Of a stretch of 64,000 bases of DNA, positions 1 to 10,000 are shown in pieces (the first letter of the stretch is position 1; every line of letters starts with the position of its first letter). A model generated the notes under the pieces. That model was not told the DNA's origin. It saw only the letters and a list, made by a program, of their open reading frames with translations, and ran no database searches. The DNA comes from Bacteroidota bacterium. Its GTDB lineage: Bacteria; Bacteroidota; Bacteroidia; AKYH767-A; OLB10. The position numbers and the translations under genes are program-made. The stretch covers positions 496,001 through 560,000 of the forward strand of contig JADKDR010000001.1 in assembly GCA_016714535.1 (NCBI GenBank), given 5' to 3'.

Positions 1-1
1 T

Positions 2-1834
2 GGCAAGGGGAATTCTACGATATTAAAGTCAGAATTGTCGGATAAATTCCCAACCGAAGTTGAAGCACAAAATTTTTTAGAAAAATGCAAAGGTGCTACT
101 TATACAATAACGGATATAGAAACCAAACCTGGAAAGAAAACTCCTTCGGCACCATTTACTACAAGCACCTTGCAACAAGAGGCAAGCCGCAAGCTCGGCT
201 TCTCAGTAGCGCAAACCATGCTGGTAGCCCAACGACTTTATGAGGCCGGAAAAATAACCTACATGCGTACCGATAGTGTCAACCTATCGGAGTTTGCGTT
301 GGATGCTGCCCGCAATACCATTACACAAAGTTATGGCAGCAACTATCATTACAAACGTGTATATAAAAACAAAAGTGCCAATGCACAGGAGGCCCACGAA
401 GCCATACGCCCATCTTACTTTGAGAACAGCACCGTAGAAGGAGAAAATAATGAACGCAGATTATACGAGTTGATTTGGAAACGCTCCATAGCCTCGCAAA
501 TGGCCGATGCCATTTTAGAAAAAACCATTATTACCATTGCTATAAGTACTGCCACCGAAAGATATATTACTACAGGAGAAGTAATAAAGTTTGATGGTTT
601 TTTGAAAGTATATATGGAGAGCACCGATGAAGAAACCGAAGATGATGATGTAAAGGGATTGTTGCCTCCGGTTAATAAAGGGCAAGTAATTGATTTTAAA
701 AATGCCATAGCAACACAAAAATTTACGTATCCACCTGCACGCTTTACCGAGGCAAGCCTGGTAAAGCGACTAGAAGAGCTTGGCATTGGTCGACCCTCAA
801 CCTATGCACCAACAATAAGCACGGTACAAAAACGTGGATATGTTATAAAGGAAGACCGGCAAGGGCGCGAACGCAGTTATACCATGATGATATTGCAGCA
901 TGATAAAATTACAAGTGAAGTAAAAACAGAAATCACTGGTGCAGAACGCAGCAAATTATTCCCAACAGATATTGGTACGGTAGTTACCGATTTTCTGGTA
1001 AAGAATTTTGATGATGTGTTAGACTACAGTTTTACTGCAAGAGTAGAAGAAGAGTTTGACGAAATATCGCGTGGCGAAAAACAATGGGAACATATGCTCA
1101 ATGAATTTTATGAGCCTTTTCATAAAGACGTTCTTATAACAGAAAAAGAAAGTGAACGTGCTAACGGTGAGCGTATACTTGGTACCGATCCCGTTAGTGG
1201 AAAAATAGTAAGTGCTCGTATAGGCAGGTTTGGCCCGCTTGTACAATTAAGTACCGGCCCCGATGACGAAAAACCACAGTATGCCAAACTACGTGTAGGA
1301 CAAAGGCTTGAGACCATAACCATGGAAGAAGCGCTTGAACTATTTAAACTTCCACGTGTTGCAGGCATGTTCGAAGATAAGGATATGACTATAGGTATTG
1401 GCCGCTTTGGTCCATACATCAGGCACGATAGTGCTTTTTACTCATTAGGAAAAACAGACGACCCTTATGAAGTAGATGAGCCGCGCTGCATTGAAATAAT
1501 TACGAACAAACGACAAGCTGATATTGACAAAGTAATACGCACCTATACTGAAAATCAATATGTGAGAGTATTGAAAGGTCGTTGGGGACCTTTTATATCG
1601 TATGGAAAATTGAACCTGAAAATTCCTAAAGGCACCGAACCGGCATCGCTCACCTATGAAGACATCGTACAGATAGCTAATGGAGCACCTGAACCAACAG
1701 CCCCTGTAGCAAAAAAGGCTGCTACACGCAGAGTTGCAAAAAAAGCCTCAGCAAACTCAGGAACTCCATCCAAAAAAGCAGCAGCAAAAAAAGCGCCTTC
1801 GAAAAAAACGTCAGCAAAAAAGAAAACAGAGTAA
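2..1834 (+). CDS. topA: DNA topoisomerase I, C-terminal part (start outside window)
   Basis: Type IA topoisomerase that relaxes negative supercoils through a transient tyrosine-DNA bond. The frame is open to the window edge, so the N-terminal Toprim domain lies upstream and the TTG at 35 is internal. The active-site tyrosine is in GKITYMRTDS (Tyr codon at 260). Flanking family motifs are FTTSTLQQEASRKLGFS, QEAHEAIRP and GIGRPSTYAPTIS. After the catalytic core come C-terminal repeats marked by IGRFGPLV, IGRFGPYI and GRWGPF, which take the place of the Cys4 zinc fingers of E. coli TopA. A Lys/Ala-rich tail of about 45 residues ends the protein, as is usual in Bacteroidota. Identity is certain; only the 5' part is missing. 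Confidence 0.96.
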   Translation, partial: GKGNSTILKSELSDKFPTEVEAQNFLEKCKGATYTITDIETKPGKKTPSAPFTTSTLQQEASRKLGFSVAQTMLVAQRLYEAGKITYMRTDSVNLSEFALDAARNTITQSYGSNYHYKRVYKNKSANAQEAHEAIRPSYFENSTVEGENNERRLYELIWKRSIASQMADAILEKTIITIAISTATERYITTGEVIKFDGFLKVYMESTDEETEDDDVKGLLPPVNKGQVIDFKNAIATQKFTYPPARFTEASLVKRLEELGIGRPSTYAPTISTVQKRGYVIKEDRQGRERSYTMMILQHDKITSEVKTEITGAERSKLFPTDIGTVVTDFLVKNFDDVLDYSFTARVEEEFDEISRGEKQWEHMLNEFYEPFHKDVLITEKESERANGERILGTDPVSGKIVSARIGRFGPLVQLSTGPDDEKPQYAKLRVGQRLETITMEEALELFKLPRVAGMFEDKDMTIGIGRFGPYIRHDSAFYSLGKTDDPYEVDEPRCIEIITNKRQADIDKVIRTYTENQYVRVLKGRWGPFISYGKLNLKIPKGTEPASLTYEDIVQIANGAPEPTAPVAKKAATRRVAKKASANSGTPSKKAAAKKAPSKKTSAKKKTE

Positions 1835-2205
1835 GTATGGTTCACTTTGCAATCTGTAATGCAACCTTGAGTTGCATTTATTAATTGCTCAAAAGATTAT
1901 ACACTTCCTCGTATTCATCTATTTATTTGAAGTTAGCTCGCGCTAACCTGCTGCATCAATCATAATGAATATCAGATAACTCGAAAGGAATACTGCATGA
2001 AAATTTCTATGACTTTTTACAATAAAAAATCACATAGAAAATTTAGCGAAATAACGGAGCGTGAAATCATTAATAAGAATGCGACCGCCAACTATTAGGT
2101 GATTTAATACCACCATAATCTATCTATTAAATACAGAAAAGTGAATTTAAAATTATGATGGTCTAACAAGAATCTGATAAGTGATAAAAGGACGAAGAGC
2201 AAAAA
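1835..2205. other. Intergenic region between topA and rpe (convergent)
   Basis: No gene was recognised in these 371 bases. They hold the hairpin at 1858-1878, a second perfect hairpin GTTAGC-TCGC-GCTAAC at 1932-1947, and an imperfect inverted repeat (ACCACCATAAT at 2109-2119 against ATTATGATGGT at 2152-2162). These may terminate the convergent transcripts of topA and rpe. Confidence 0.5.
1858..1878 (+). terminator. Hairpin after topA, possible terminator
   Basis: Perfect 8-bp inverted repeat AATGCAAC / GTTGCATT with a 5-nt loop, 24 bases after the topA stop, followed by an AT-rich run (TATTAATT) but no clean T tract. The position suits a topA terminator; the weak T tract keeps confidence low. 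Confidence 0.4.
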
Positions 2206-2850
2206 CTACATCAACAATGTTTTGATAGTTTCTGCAGGGTCTTGTGCACTAAACACCGTATTGCCAGCAACTAATACAGTTGCGCCTGTGTCAATCAACT
2301 TTTTATAATTATTCAAATCTACTCCGCCATCAATCTCTATAAGTGCCGAAGATTTTTTTTCAGCAATAAGTTCTCTGGCTTGGGTAATTTTGTTGTACGT
2401 ATTCTCAATAAATTTTTGTCCACCAAACCCGGGATTTACACTCATCATACAAATCAAATCAACATCCGAAATAATATCTTCTAACAAATGAACAGGTGTA
2501 TGTGGGTTTAATGCTACACCGGCTTTCATACCCGCAGCTTTAATGGATTGTACCACACGATGCAGATGTGTGCATGCTTCCAGGTGTACCGTCAAAACAT
2601 TGGCACCGCAATCGCGAAACTCATTTACATACCGACCCGGATCCACTATCATCAGATGTATATCAAGCGTTTTGGTTGTATGCTTACGTATGGCTTTTAT
2701 TACCGGCATACCAAACGAAATATTAGGAACAAAAACACCATCCATTACATCCAGATGTAACCACTGACATGCGGTGCTGTTGCACATTTCGATATCGCTT
2801 TGCAAGTTGGCAAAGTTGGCTGCAAGTATAGAGGGGGCTACTATGTGCAT
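2206..2850 (-). CDS. rpe: Ribulose-phosphate 3-epimerase
   Basis: Interconverts ribulose 5-phosphate and xylulose 5-phosphate in the pentose phosphate pathway; cytosolic TIM barrel. Visible motifs: APSILAANF at the N-terminus, LHLDVMDGVFVPNISFG (metal and substrate residues), DIHLMI, MSVNPGFGGQKFI (phosphate loop) and EIDGGV. The length of about 214 residues is normal. I chose the ATG at 2850 and not the in-frame TTG at 2865, because the TTG lies inside a Bacteroidota -7 promoter box (TACCTTTG, plus-strand 2863-2870) and the family normally starts just before the APSILA motif. It is a single gene, convergent with topA. Confidence 0.95.
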   Translation of the reverse strand: MHIVAPSILAANFANLQSDIEMCNSTACQWLHLDVMDGVFVPNISFGMPVIKAIRKHTTKTLDIHLMIVDPGRYVNEFRDCGANVLTVHLEACTHLHRVVQSIKAAGMKAGVALNPHTPVHLLEDIISDVDLICMMSVNPGFGGQKFIENTYNKITQARELIAEKKSSALIEIDGGVDLNNYKKLIDTGATVLVAGNTVFSAQDPAETIKTLLM

Positions 2851-2862
2851 GTTTTTTTTTGG

Positions 2863-2893
2863 CAAAGGTAAAGGTTGTCAAATGCAATACAAT
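2863..2893 (-). promoter_or_regulatory. rpe promoter, Bacteroidota type
   Basis: On the minus strand ATTG, 19 bases, then TACCTTTG, matching the -33 TTTG / -7 TAnnTTTG consensus of the Bacteroidota primary sigma factor (one mismatch in the -33). The -7 box ends only 12 bases before the chosen ATG, so the leader would be very short. Confidence 0.6.
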
Positions 2894-2969
2894 CATTAAT
2901 TAATAAAATTGATTTCGGTTGTTGAGATTTTGTATAGCTTTACCTGTAAATTAATCCTATACTATATCA

Positions 2970-5453
2970 ATGAAAATCACTCTTTTTCTTTTAGTATATA
3001 TTATATTCATGCAAAACCTATTGCATGCACAAGTAAATACTTGGCAGCGTTCGCATGGCACAAGCAAAGATGATCACTGCAATAACGTAATAGTTGCACA
3101 GGATGGCAATTACATTGCCTGCGGCTATAGTTACGGTACTGATAGCCTTGGTACAGCCGACTTTCATATGATTAAAGTGGACTCAACCAACGGAGATTTA
3201 TTATGGACCTGGTCAGAAGGTAATGGTGGCCAGGAAACAATAACAACTATAGAAGAAACAAAAACAGGTGCTTTATTAGTTGCCGGAAATACATCACCAG
3301 TCCAACTTTATTTGTCCAGTGATGTTATGCTATGCAAGGTTTCAGCAAATGGAAATTTGATTTGGAAACAAACATATCAATTGCCAGATTCGCAATTCTG
3401 CAATGATATTGCTATTCTACCTGATGGCAATATTTGCTTGGTTGGCTTGAATCGTACTGCTGCCGGTGATTCTTCCGGATTTTTTATGAAGGTTGATGCA
3501 ACAGGAAATTTAATTGACTTTAAGCTGTATGACATTATAGGAAGCGAATATTTTTCAGGAATTGTTTTTACAAAAGACTCCATGCTAGCTGTAAACGGCA
3601 CAAGTATTCAACCATTTCCTGCCAGCAACAAAATTTGGATGCTAAAATTCGACTGGAATGGAGATACGATTTTTACTAAATTAAATACGTTTTATAAGTA
3701 CTACACCGGTGTACCATTAGTGCAAAATATAAATGGAAATTTTATCTTGAATGTGCGCGAATTAAACACTTGGTCTTGGGTACACATCCTTTTGTATGAT
3801 AGCAATTTTAATTTGTTAGACGATTTAAATTGGGCAAACTATTACAGCAGTCCTCTTTGTATATCCGTTTCAGGGATTAATGAAAAATTTACGGTGGGCA
3901 GGTCTGATTCATATGGCCTCATGATTGAGCATTATAAAGATACGGGTGCAATTGAAGATTTAATGAGTTATAATCAGGTATTTCGCCCGAGTAAATTTTA
4001 TGGTGGCGGTATTGACTTTGCCCTGTCTACAAAATACTACGCGATAAATAATTCGAAGGAAGGCATTGTTGTAGCAGGCAGTACAACTTTTAACCTCAAC
4101 AACTCTTTTGATTTTTGTTTGGTAAAATATTCCGACTCACTTAAGTTAAATTTTAATACGTTAACTCCTACACCAAATTTTGTTACCGATACCATATGCG
4201 AAAGCGATTCTATTTTGCTTTACGTTATGCTGAATGACAAGCTGAATAATATCTGGCTGATAAATGACGATACAATTTATGGACTTGGAGATTCAATTTA
4301 TGCTAAACACAGCGGGTCTTATACCCCAATTGGTTTTGATATTGAACAGAATTTTATAGCAGGAACCAGTGCACGTGTTGTTGTGTTAGACACGTCAATT
4401 GTAGGTTCTATGTACATTAGTATTAACAAACCATACTGTAAATATGATGGCGATACAGCAATCATAATAGCACCTTTGAATAGTAAGGCAACTTATCAAT
4501 GGCAATTGAATGGGGTAAATATTCCCGGAGCAACAAGCAATCAGGTAAAAGCAAACGGCACCGGAAACTATCAATGTGTGTATAATTTTGGTTGTGCCAC
4601 CAAGGTTTCCAATGTTGTATATATAAATGACAGTGCTGCAATTACTGTTAGTTTGAATACCTCAACTGGGATATACCGTAGTTATTGTAGTGGAAGCAAA
4701 ATGGATCCTTCATTATTAATAATGCAAGCATCAAACAATGTTACCTATAACTGGTACAATAACGGTAACTTAGTTAATACCGGTACTAATTTGCCTACAA
4801 TCAAAGAAAACGACAGTATTTGGTATGTAGTGTCTGTAAATGGCTGTGGTATAGACACATCATTATTTGCGTATTATATTGATGAGCCTTTACAACAAAC
4901 CACTGCATGTAATTATGTTGGTGATACAATAGAATTTTGCAACAATGACAGCGTAGAATTTTGCAGTGGAAGTACAAACTGGAAGCGAAACGGAACTACC
5001 ATACCAAACGTTACATTGCCGTTTTATGCTACACTTGCCGGGTCGTATCAATATTATTATCAAACCGGAAACTGCGGGGCTTGGTCTATTCCCATTTTTA
5101 TTGTAGATAATTTACCTGACAGTATTAATTTCAATACCTATCCTAATGATACAGTATGTACAAGTAAGGTTAGTATATATGCCTTGCCATATAATAATTT
5201 ATCAACCTACTCCTGGTATTATAAAGGCAACTATTTAAACGACACTGCCAGCATAACTGCCGACAGTACCGGATGGTATAGGTGTGTTGTTCATTCTCCC
5301 AATTGTTTGCAACAAATAGTGGATAGTATATACATTGTAAAATTGGGGTCAGCTGCAAAATGTATTGCACAGGATTCAATGTATAACACTTGCACCGATA
5401 GTGTAATAATAAAAGATGCAAGTCCAGATAGTAATGCAAATTATGTATGGTAG
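2970..5453 (+). CDS. Tandem T9SS surface protein, paralogue 1, N-terminal part up to an in-frame TAG
   Basis: First of three tandem paralogues. Residues 1-20 form a signal peptide ending LLHAQ. Residues of about 22-400 carry propeller-like repeats (FHMIKVDSTNGDLLW, LCKVSANGNLIW, FMKVDATGNLI), then come Ig-like modules with YQWQLNGVNIPGAT and a conserved block DEPLQQT. The frame ends at TAG 5451-5453 inside ...NYVW; the same frame resumes with KNNSNM and continues to 7019. Paralogue 2 reads TYTWYKNN at this point, so the TAG replaces a Tyr codon (TAT/TAC) by one base. The complete frame would be 1,349 codons, nearly the same as its two neighbours. Function unknown: exported, probably cell-surface. 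A real truncation would lose the T9SS tail and so prevent secretion. Confidence 0.85.
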   Translation: MKITLFLLVYIIFMQNLLHAQVNTWQRSHGTSKDDHCNNVIVAQDGNYIACGYSYGTDSLGTADFHMIKVDSTNGDLLWTWSEGNGGQETITTIEETKTGALLVAGNTSPVQLYLSSDVMLCKVSANGNLIWKQTYQLPDSQFCNDIAILPDGNICLVGLNRTAAGDSSGFFMKVDATGNLIDFKLYDIIGSEYFSGIVFTKDSMLAVNGTSIQPFPASNKIWMLKFDWNGDTIFTKLNTFYKYYTGVPLVQNINGNFILNVRELNTWSWVHILLYDSNFNLLDDLNWANYYSSPLCISVSGINEKFTVGRSDSYGLMIEHYKDTGAIEDLMSYNQVFRPSKFYGGGIDFALSTKYYAINNSKEGIVVAGSTTFNLNNSFDFCLVKYSDSLKLNFNTLTPTPNFVTDTICESDSILLYVMLNDKLNNIWLINDDTIYGLGDSIYAKHSGSYTPIGFDIEQNFIAGTSARVVVLDTSIVGSMYISINKPYCKYDGDTAIIIAPLNSKATYQWQLNGVNIPGATSNQVKANGTGNYQCVYNFGCATKVSNVVYINDSAAITVSLNTSTGIYRSYCSGSKMDPSLLIMQASNNVTYNWYNNGNLVNTGTNLPTIKENDSIWYVVSVNGCGIDTSLFAYYIDEPLQQTTACNYVGDTIEFCNNDSVEFCSGSTNWKRNGTTIPNVTLPFYATLAGSYQYYYQTGNCGAWSIPIFIVDNLPDSINFNTYPNDTVCTSKVSIYALPYNNLSTYSWYYKGNYLNDTASITADSTGWYRCVVHSPNCLQQIVDSIYIVKLGSAAKCIAQDSMYNTCTDSVIIKDASPDSNANYVW
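5451..5453 (+). other. In-frame amber codon splitting paralogue 1
   Basis: TAG at the position of the second aromatic residue of the WYKNN motif seen in paralogue 2. The reading frames before and after are identical. TAG is also the natural stop of this gene (7017-7019) and of paralogue 2 (11114-11116), so the codon is not reassigned. It could be a base-call error, a strain polymorphism or a true nonsense mutation. Confidence 0.8.
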
Positions 5454-5468
5454 AAAAACAATAGTAAC

Positions 5469-7019
5469 ATGCAGTTGCCTTCAAATACCACGCAGATATT
5501 AGCAAATGAAGCTGCCAACTACAAATTTACTAAGACCATTTATGGCTGCAACTTGAATTCAAATACGATATTAACTCAGGCAAGCTTTAATGAGTTGATA
5601 GATACAGATACAAACACTTGTGTACCATGTAATGGAAGTGTTAGTATACTAATTGATTCCGTTTTGCAACCACAATACTTATGGTCGAATAGCAATACCA
5701 CAAACAAAAATGAAATGCTTTGCCCTGGTGTTTATTATGTAACAGTAACAAATAGCACATGCAGCAAAGTTATAACCACCTCTATTCTGCAAGGAATAAA
5801 TCTTGATGCCAACTACTCTACAAGCCCGCCAAGTGCAGCAGGATGTGATGGTAATTTTTCTTCCATTATTTATGGTGGAACTCCACCCTACAACAAATCA
5901 TTTATTCCAATTGCAACAGACAGCACACTTTGCGTAAATACTACTTATAACTTCCTAGTTGAAGATAGCAAAGGTTGCATAGTTACAAAAACCAATGCCT
6001 ATTATTACCATAGCGACAATGATACCTTGTGGCCAGGCGATGCTGACAAGAATGGCTATGTTGACAATTATGATTTAATGTCTATCGTAATGCATAATTA
6101 TGAAAACGGTATTGCACGCAATACACTGACCATACAATGGCAACCCATATTTCCAACAATAAATTGGATGGGGACTTTACAAATAAATAATGTTGATCGC
6201 AAACATTCTGATTGCAATGGAAATGGCCTGATAGACACCATTGATGCTGATGCAATTATTTTAAACTATGGTATTACAGGAAAAAACAGTTATGCAAAAC
6301 CGTTTGATCCTGCCGGGCCGGAATTGAAATTTATTTCTGCAAAAACCAACTATGCAGCAGGCGAAATGGTTGAAATAATTGTAGTAGCCGGAACAAGCCA
6401 AAAACCAATATACAAACAAAAGTTTCTGGGCGTACAAGTTGAATTGCCATTACAAGTAATTGAGCCAGGAACAATATCTGCGACTGATATTTACAATCAG
6501 TCATTTCCATTATGGGATGATTATAAATTTGCACAGAGTGATGGTGCCATACAATGTGATTTTGCACATGCAGTTTTTAATAATTTTAATTTATTCAACT
6601 GGCATGGAGAAGTTTTCAGAATAAGTTTTCAGGTTGCAAATAATTTGCAAAGTGTTCAATCACATCAAGTTGAAATTAAAAACTACAGACTAATTGATAT
6701 GACTGATGCATCAATAATAATGAATTACCAGCCATTAACCCTAGCATTCAATCCGGTTTCGATAGCCGATCAAATGCATGACAATGGTATTAGTATTTTC
6801 CCTAACCCTGCGAATGGCGAGCTTAATATATACGCTAACAAACAAATGATACGCTATGTTGAACTAACAGATGCAGCAGGCCGCGCAATTGTACAATTGG
6901 CAACAATGGAAAACCAAATTAAATTAAACATAAGCGATGTTAGCAATGGATTATATCAATGCAAAATAATATTGAATAATGATCAAGAAATAAAGTCAAA
7001 AGTGAATATAATGCATTAG
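5469..7019 (+). CDS. Tandem T9SS surface protein, paralogue 1, C-terminal part with dockerin-like module
   Basis: Continuation of the frame that starts at 2970; the ATG at 5469 is internal by comparison with the paralogues. It holds two SprB-like repeats (CNGSVSI..., YLWSNSNTT..., VYYVTVTNSTC), then a dockerin-like pair of calcium loops: WPGDADKNGYVDNYDL near residue 189 and DCNGNGLIDTIDADAI near residue 248. It ends with a type A T9SS sorting domain (ISIFPNPANGELNIYA, then GLYQCKIILNN), about residues 440-516. The sorting domain directs outer-membrane translocation and is cleaved on the surface. On its own this piece has no signal peptide and would be non-functional as a secreted protein. 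Confidence 0.82.
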   Translation: MQLPSNTTQILANEAANYKFTKTIYGCNLNSNTILTQASFNELIDTDTNTCVPCNGSVSILIDSVLQPQYLWSNSNTTNKNEMLCPGVYYVTVTNSTCSKVITTSILQGINLDANYSTSPPSAAGCDGNFSSIIYGGTPPYNKSFIPIATDSTLCVNTTYNFLVEDSKGCIVTKTNAYYYHSDNDTLWPGDADKNGYVDNYDLMSIVMHNYENGIARNTLTIQWQPIFPTINWMGTLQINNVDRKHSDCNGNGLIDTIDADAIILNYGITGKNSYAKPFDPAGPELKFISAKTNYAAGEMVEIIVVAGTSQKPIYKQKFLGVQVELPLQVIEPGTISATDIYNQSFPLWDDYKFAQSDGAIQCDFAHAVFNNFNLFNWHGEVFRISFQVANNLQSVQSHQVEIKNYRLIDMTDASIIMNYQPLTLAFNPVSIADQMHDNGISIFPNPANGELNIYANKQMIRYVELTDAAGRAIVQLATMENQIKLNISDVSNGLYQCKIILNNDQEIKSKVNIMH

Positions 7020-7030
7020 ATATAAAAGGC

Positions 7031-7047
7031 AGCACAATAATTGTGCT
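7031..7047. repeat. Short palindrome between paralogues 1 and 2
   Basis: Perfect 7-bp inverted repeat AGCACAA / TTGTGCT with a 3-nt loop, 11 bases after the paralogue 1 stop and 26 before the paralogue 2 start. No T tract follows, so it is not a typical terminator; it could stabilise the 3' end of an upstream message or be incidental. Confidence 0.4.
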
Positions 7048-7072
7048 AAGTAAATATGAATTCTACCTTTAT

Positions 7073-10000
7073 ATGAAGCAGTTTATAATTGTTATATTTA
7101 TATGTATGAATTTCGCTAATGCTTCAGCGCAAGTCAATACTTGGCGCAGGGCTCATGGGACATCAGGACAAGACTATGCCCAATCTATAAAAGTTGCGCC
7201 AGATGGAAATTTCATAGTTGCCGGAACCTCAAATGGTAGCGATACCACTGGCACCAATAATTTTTATATTATGAAATTGGATTCCTCAAATGGAAACAAA
7301 CTGTGGAGTATATCAATTGGTGATGGCGGATATGAAAATTTGACTGCAATGAAAATCAGTAAAAATGGAGACATTATTGCTGCAGGCGTTAAAGCTGCTA
7401 TTATCGGAAATCCCATAAAATTTGAAGATGTAATAGTTTGCAGGATATCGCAACAAGGCAACCTACTATGGCAACAAACTTACCAGTTGCCCGATACACA
7501 ATTTTGCAAAGACTTAGTTGAGCTTCCGGATTATAGTATATGTATAATAGGATATAACCTGAGTCCGCAAAATGTAAAATCCGGAATGTTTTTGAAAATA
7601 GATTCAGCTGGAACATTTATTGCCATCAAAAAACATATTTACTCAAGTCCAATTGTTTACCTGGGAATAGTATTTACCCATGATTCAATACTTATGGTAA
7701 ATGCAATGAGTAATGAATTATCAGTTTCAAGTATATTATGGATGATTGCATTGAATGATGAAGGTGACACTACCAAGGTTAAATGGACGTCATTTTATAA
7801 GAGTAATGCCAAGTTTCCAATGGTACAAACATTATGTAACAACTTTATTCAGTCGAAAGAGTATTCGGATACTTGGAGCTGGATTCATATTGTACGTCAT
7901 GATAGCACTGGTAACTATAAAGATTATGACGACTATGGTACGTATTATAGTTTTAGTGGCGTTGCATCACCCTCATTAATTTCTTGCAGCGCAGCAATTT
8001 GCGAAGGCACACATTACGGAGTAGGTGTGAGTATATATAAAGATTCGTTCAACCTGGAGTTTAAAAAATATGCAACGGTTGTAGGGCCTATAAAAGATTG
8101 GATTTGGACATTTCAGAATCACATTGATGTAAGTTTCTACTTACTTGATTTCCAAACTGAGGGATTAGTTGCTTTGGGCTCAGCTAAATATGGGGGCAAT
8201 GGGACTTATGATTATGTTGTAATGAAATTTGATCAGAACCTCGCTTTAAATTTCGATGTTAGTAAGCCGATACCGAACATTGCTTCTGCAAAGAATTGCG
8301 AAAGTGATTCAACCTTATTGTATGTAAAAACGAATAAAAAAAAATATACCACTTGGGTTCATCCTAATGGAAATGTGGTTGCCAATCATGATTCAATTTA
8401 TGTAGTTAACACGAATGAATATGTTCCAATTTCGTATGATGATGATAGCAATTATGTGGTTGGACAAATTGCCACAATTCAATATGTGGATACCTCTATC
8501 AATCCCATATTAGGAATTAACGGACTTGCAAACTATTGTAAATATGATGGAGATACGGCAATATTAACCGCAACGGCTAATGGAAACGCAACCTACCAAT
8601 GGCAATTGAATAACATTGATATACCTGGAGCAATAAATAATGTTTGTAAAGCTAATGGAATCGGAACTTACCAATGCCTATATAATTTTGGATTTGCACA
8701 ACAAGTCTCAAATTTAATTGCTATAAACGATTCATCAAAAACTAAAGTTGACTTAAATACGTCATTAGGAATATACCGCGACTATTGCATCCCTAAAATG
8801 GATCCATTATTAAAATTTACTACCATTAACAATAATGCTACTTTTAATTGGTATAATAATGATTCTTTAGTTTATACAGGAACAACATTGCCTATAGCCA
8901 ATTACAATGATAGCATATGGTATATACAAGCCGTTACTGGATGCGGAACCGATACTTCTCTATATGCGTATTATATCGATGAACCTCTACAACAAACTAT
9001 TGCCTGTAATTTTGCAGGAGATACGATTGACCTTTGCTTAGCTGACAGCATTGAATTATGTGGTGGAGGAACCGCATGGAAACGCAACAACTTATTGATT
9101 CCGAATGTACAACTACCATTGTATATAAAGCAGACAGGAACGTATCAATATCAATATACCACAGGCAACTGCACTACGTGGTCTTTGCCGATTTATATAA
9201 CTGATAATTTACCAAAGAATTTGCAAATCATTTCTTCACCAAATGATACAGTATGCGATAGCATCGCTACCTTAAATGTTGTACCGGTGGTAAATAACTG
9301 TATTTATACCTGGTATAAAGATGGAGTAATGATATTAGATTCTACCATATTGTCAGTTAATGAAGATGGCTGGTATAAAAACAGTGCCACAGTAAATGGC
9401 TGCCCGGCTGCATATACAGATAGTATATTTATTAAGATTGTCAATTTCAAATCAAATTTAACTACCTTAGACACCAATTTGAATCTTTGCAAAGATTCAA
9501 TACTGATATATGATCTTTATCCTGACACAGATGCTACCTACACTTGGTATAAAAACAATTTTCAAGTAGCACTAGCAAACCCAACTTTTAGTTTGTGGGT
9601 AACTGATTCGGGTAAGTATCAAGTAAAAAAGGAAAAATATTTATGCAACAGTTACTCTCCAATGATTACAACTTACAAAAATATAGCAACTTCTTTAAAT
9701 ATTACCAATTCGTCATGTGTAACTTGCAATGGCTCAATTAAATTGACTACTGATTCAGCTTTGCAATTATATTATTTGTGGTCGACAGGTCAAACTATAA
9801 ATGCAATAAATAATTTATGTCAGAATTTGTATACCGTTACAGTTTCGAATACCTATTGTACCAAAACGCTAGGAATAAATATACTAAGCATGCCATTTAT
9901 TTCCGCATTTTTTAATCCCAAGCCTCCTGATATTAATATTTGCAATGGCAAACTTAATGCGAACATTGTAGGTGGTAAGCCGCCTTATTCAATTACGTGC

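Noticed and set aside
415..786. Open frame on the minus strand inside topA
   Set aside because: Mirror of a clear topA coding region; no homology-like motifs.
2851..2865. TTG start at 2865 for rpe
   Set aside because: It lies inside the -7 promoter box and would add five residues absent from the family; ATG 2850 fits better.
5451..5453. Recoding of TAG as an amino acid
   Set aside because: TAG is the natural stop of the same gene at 7017-7019 and of paralogue 2 at 11114-11116, so a genome-wide reassignment is not supported.
5454..7019. Cellulosome component
   Set aside because: Only dockerin-like loops are seen; no glycoside hydrolase, carbohydrate-binding or cohesin domain accompanies them, so a cellulosome is not supported.
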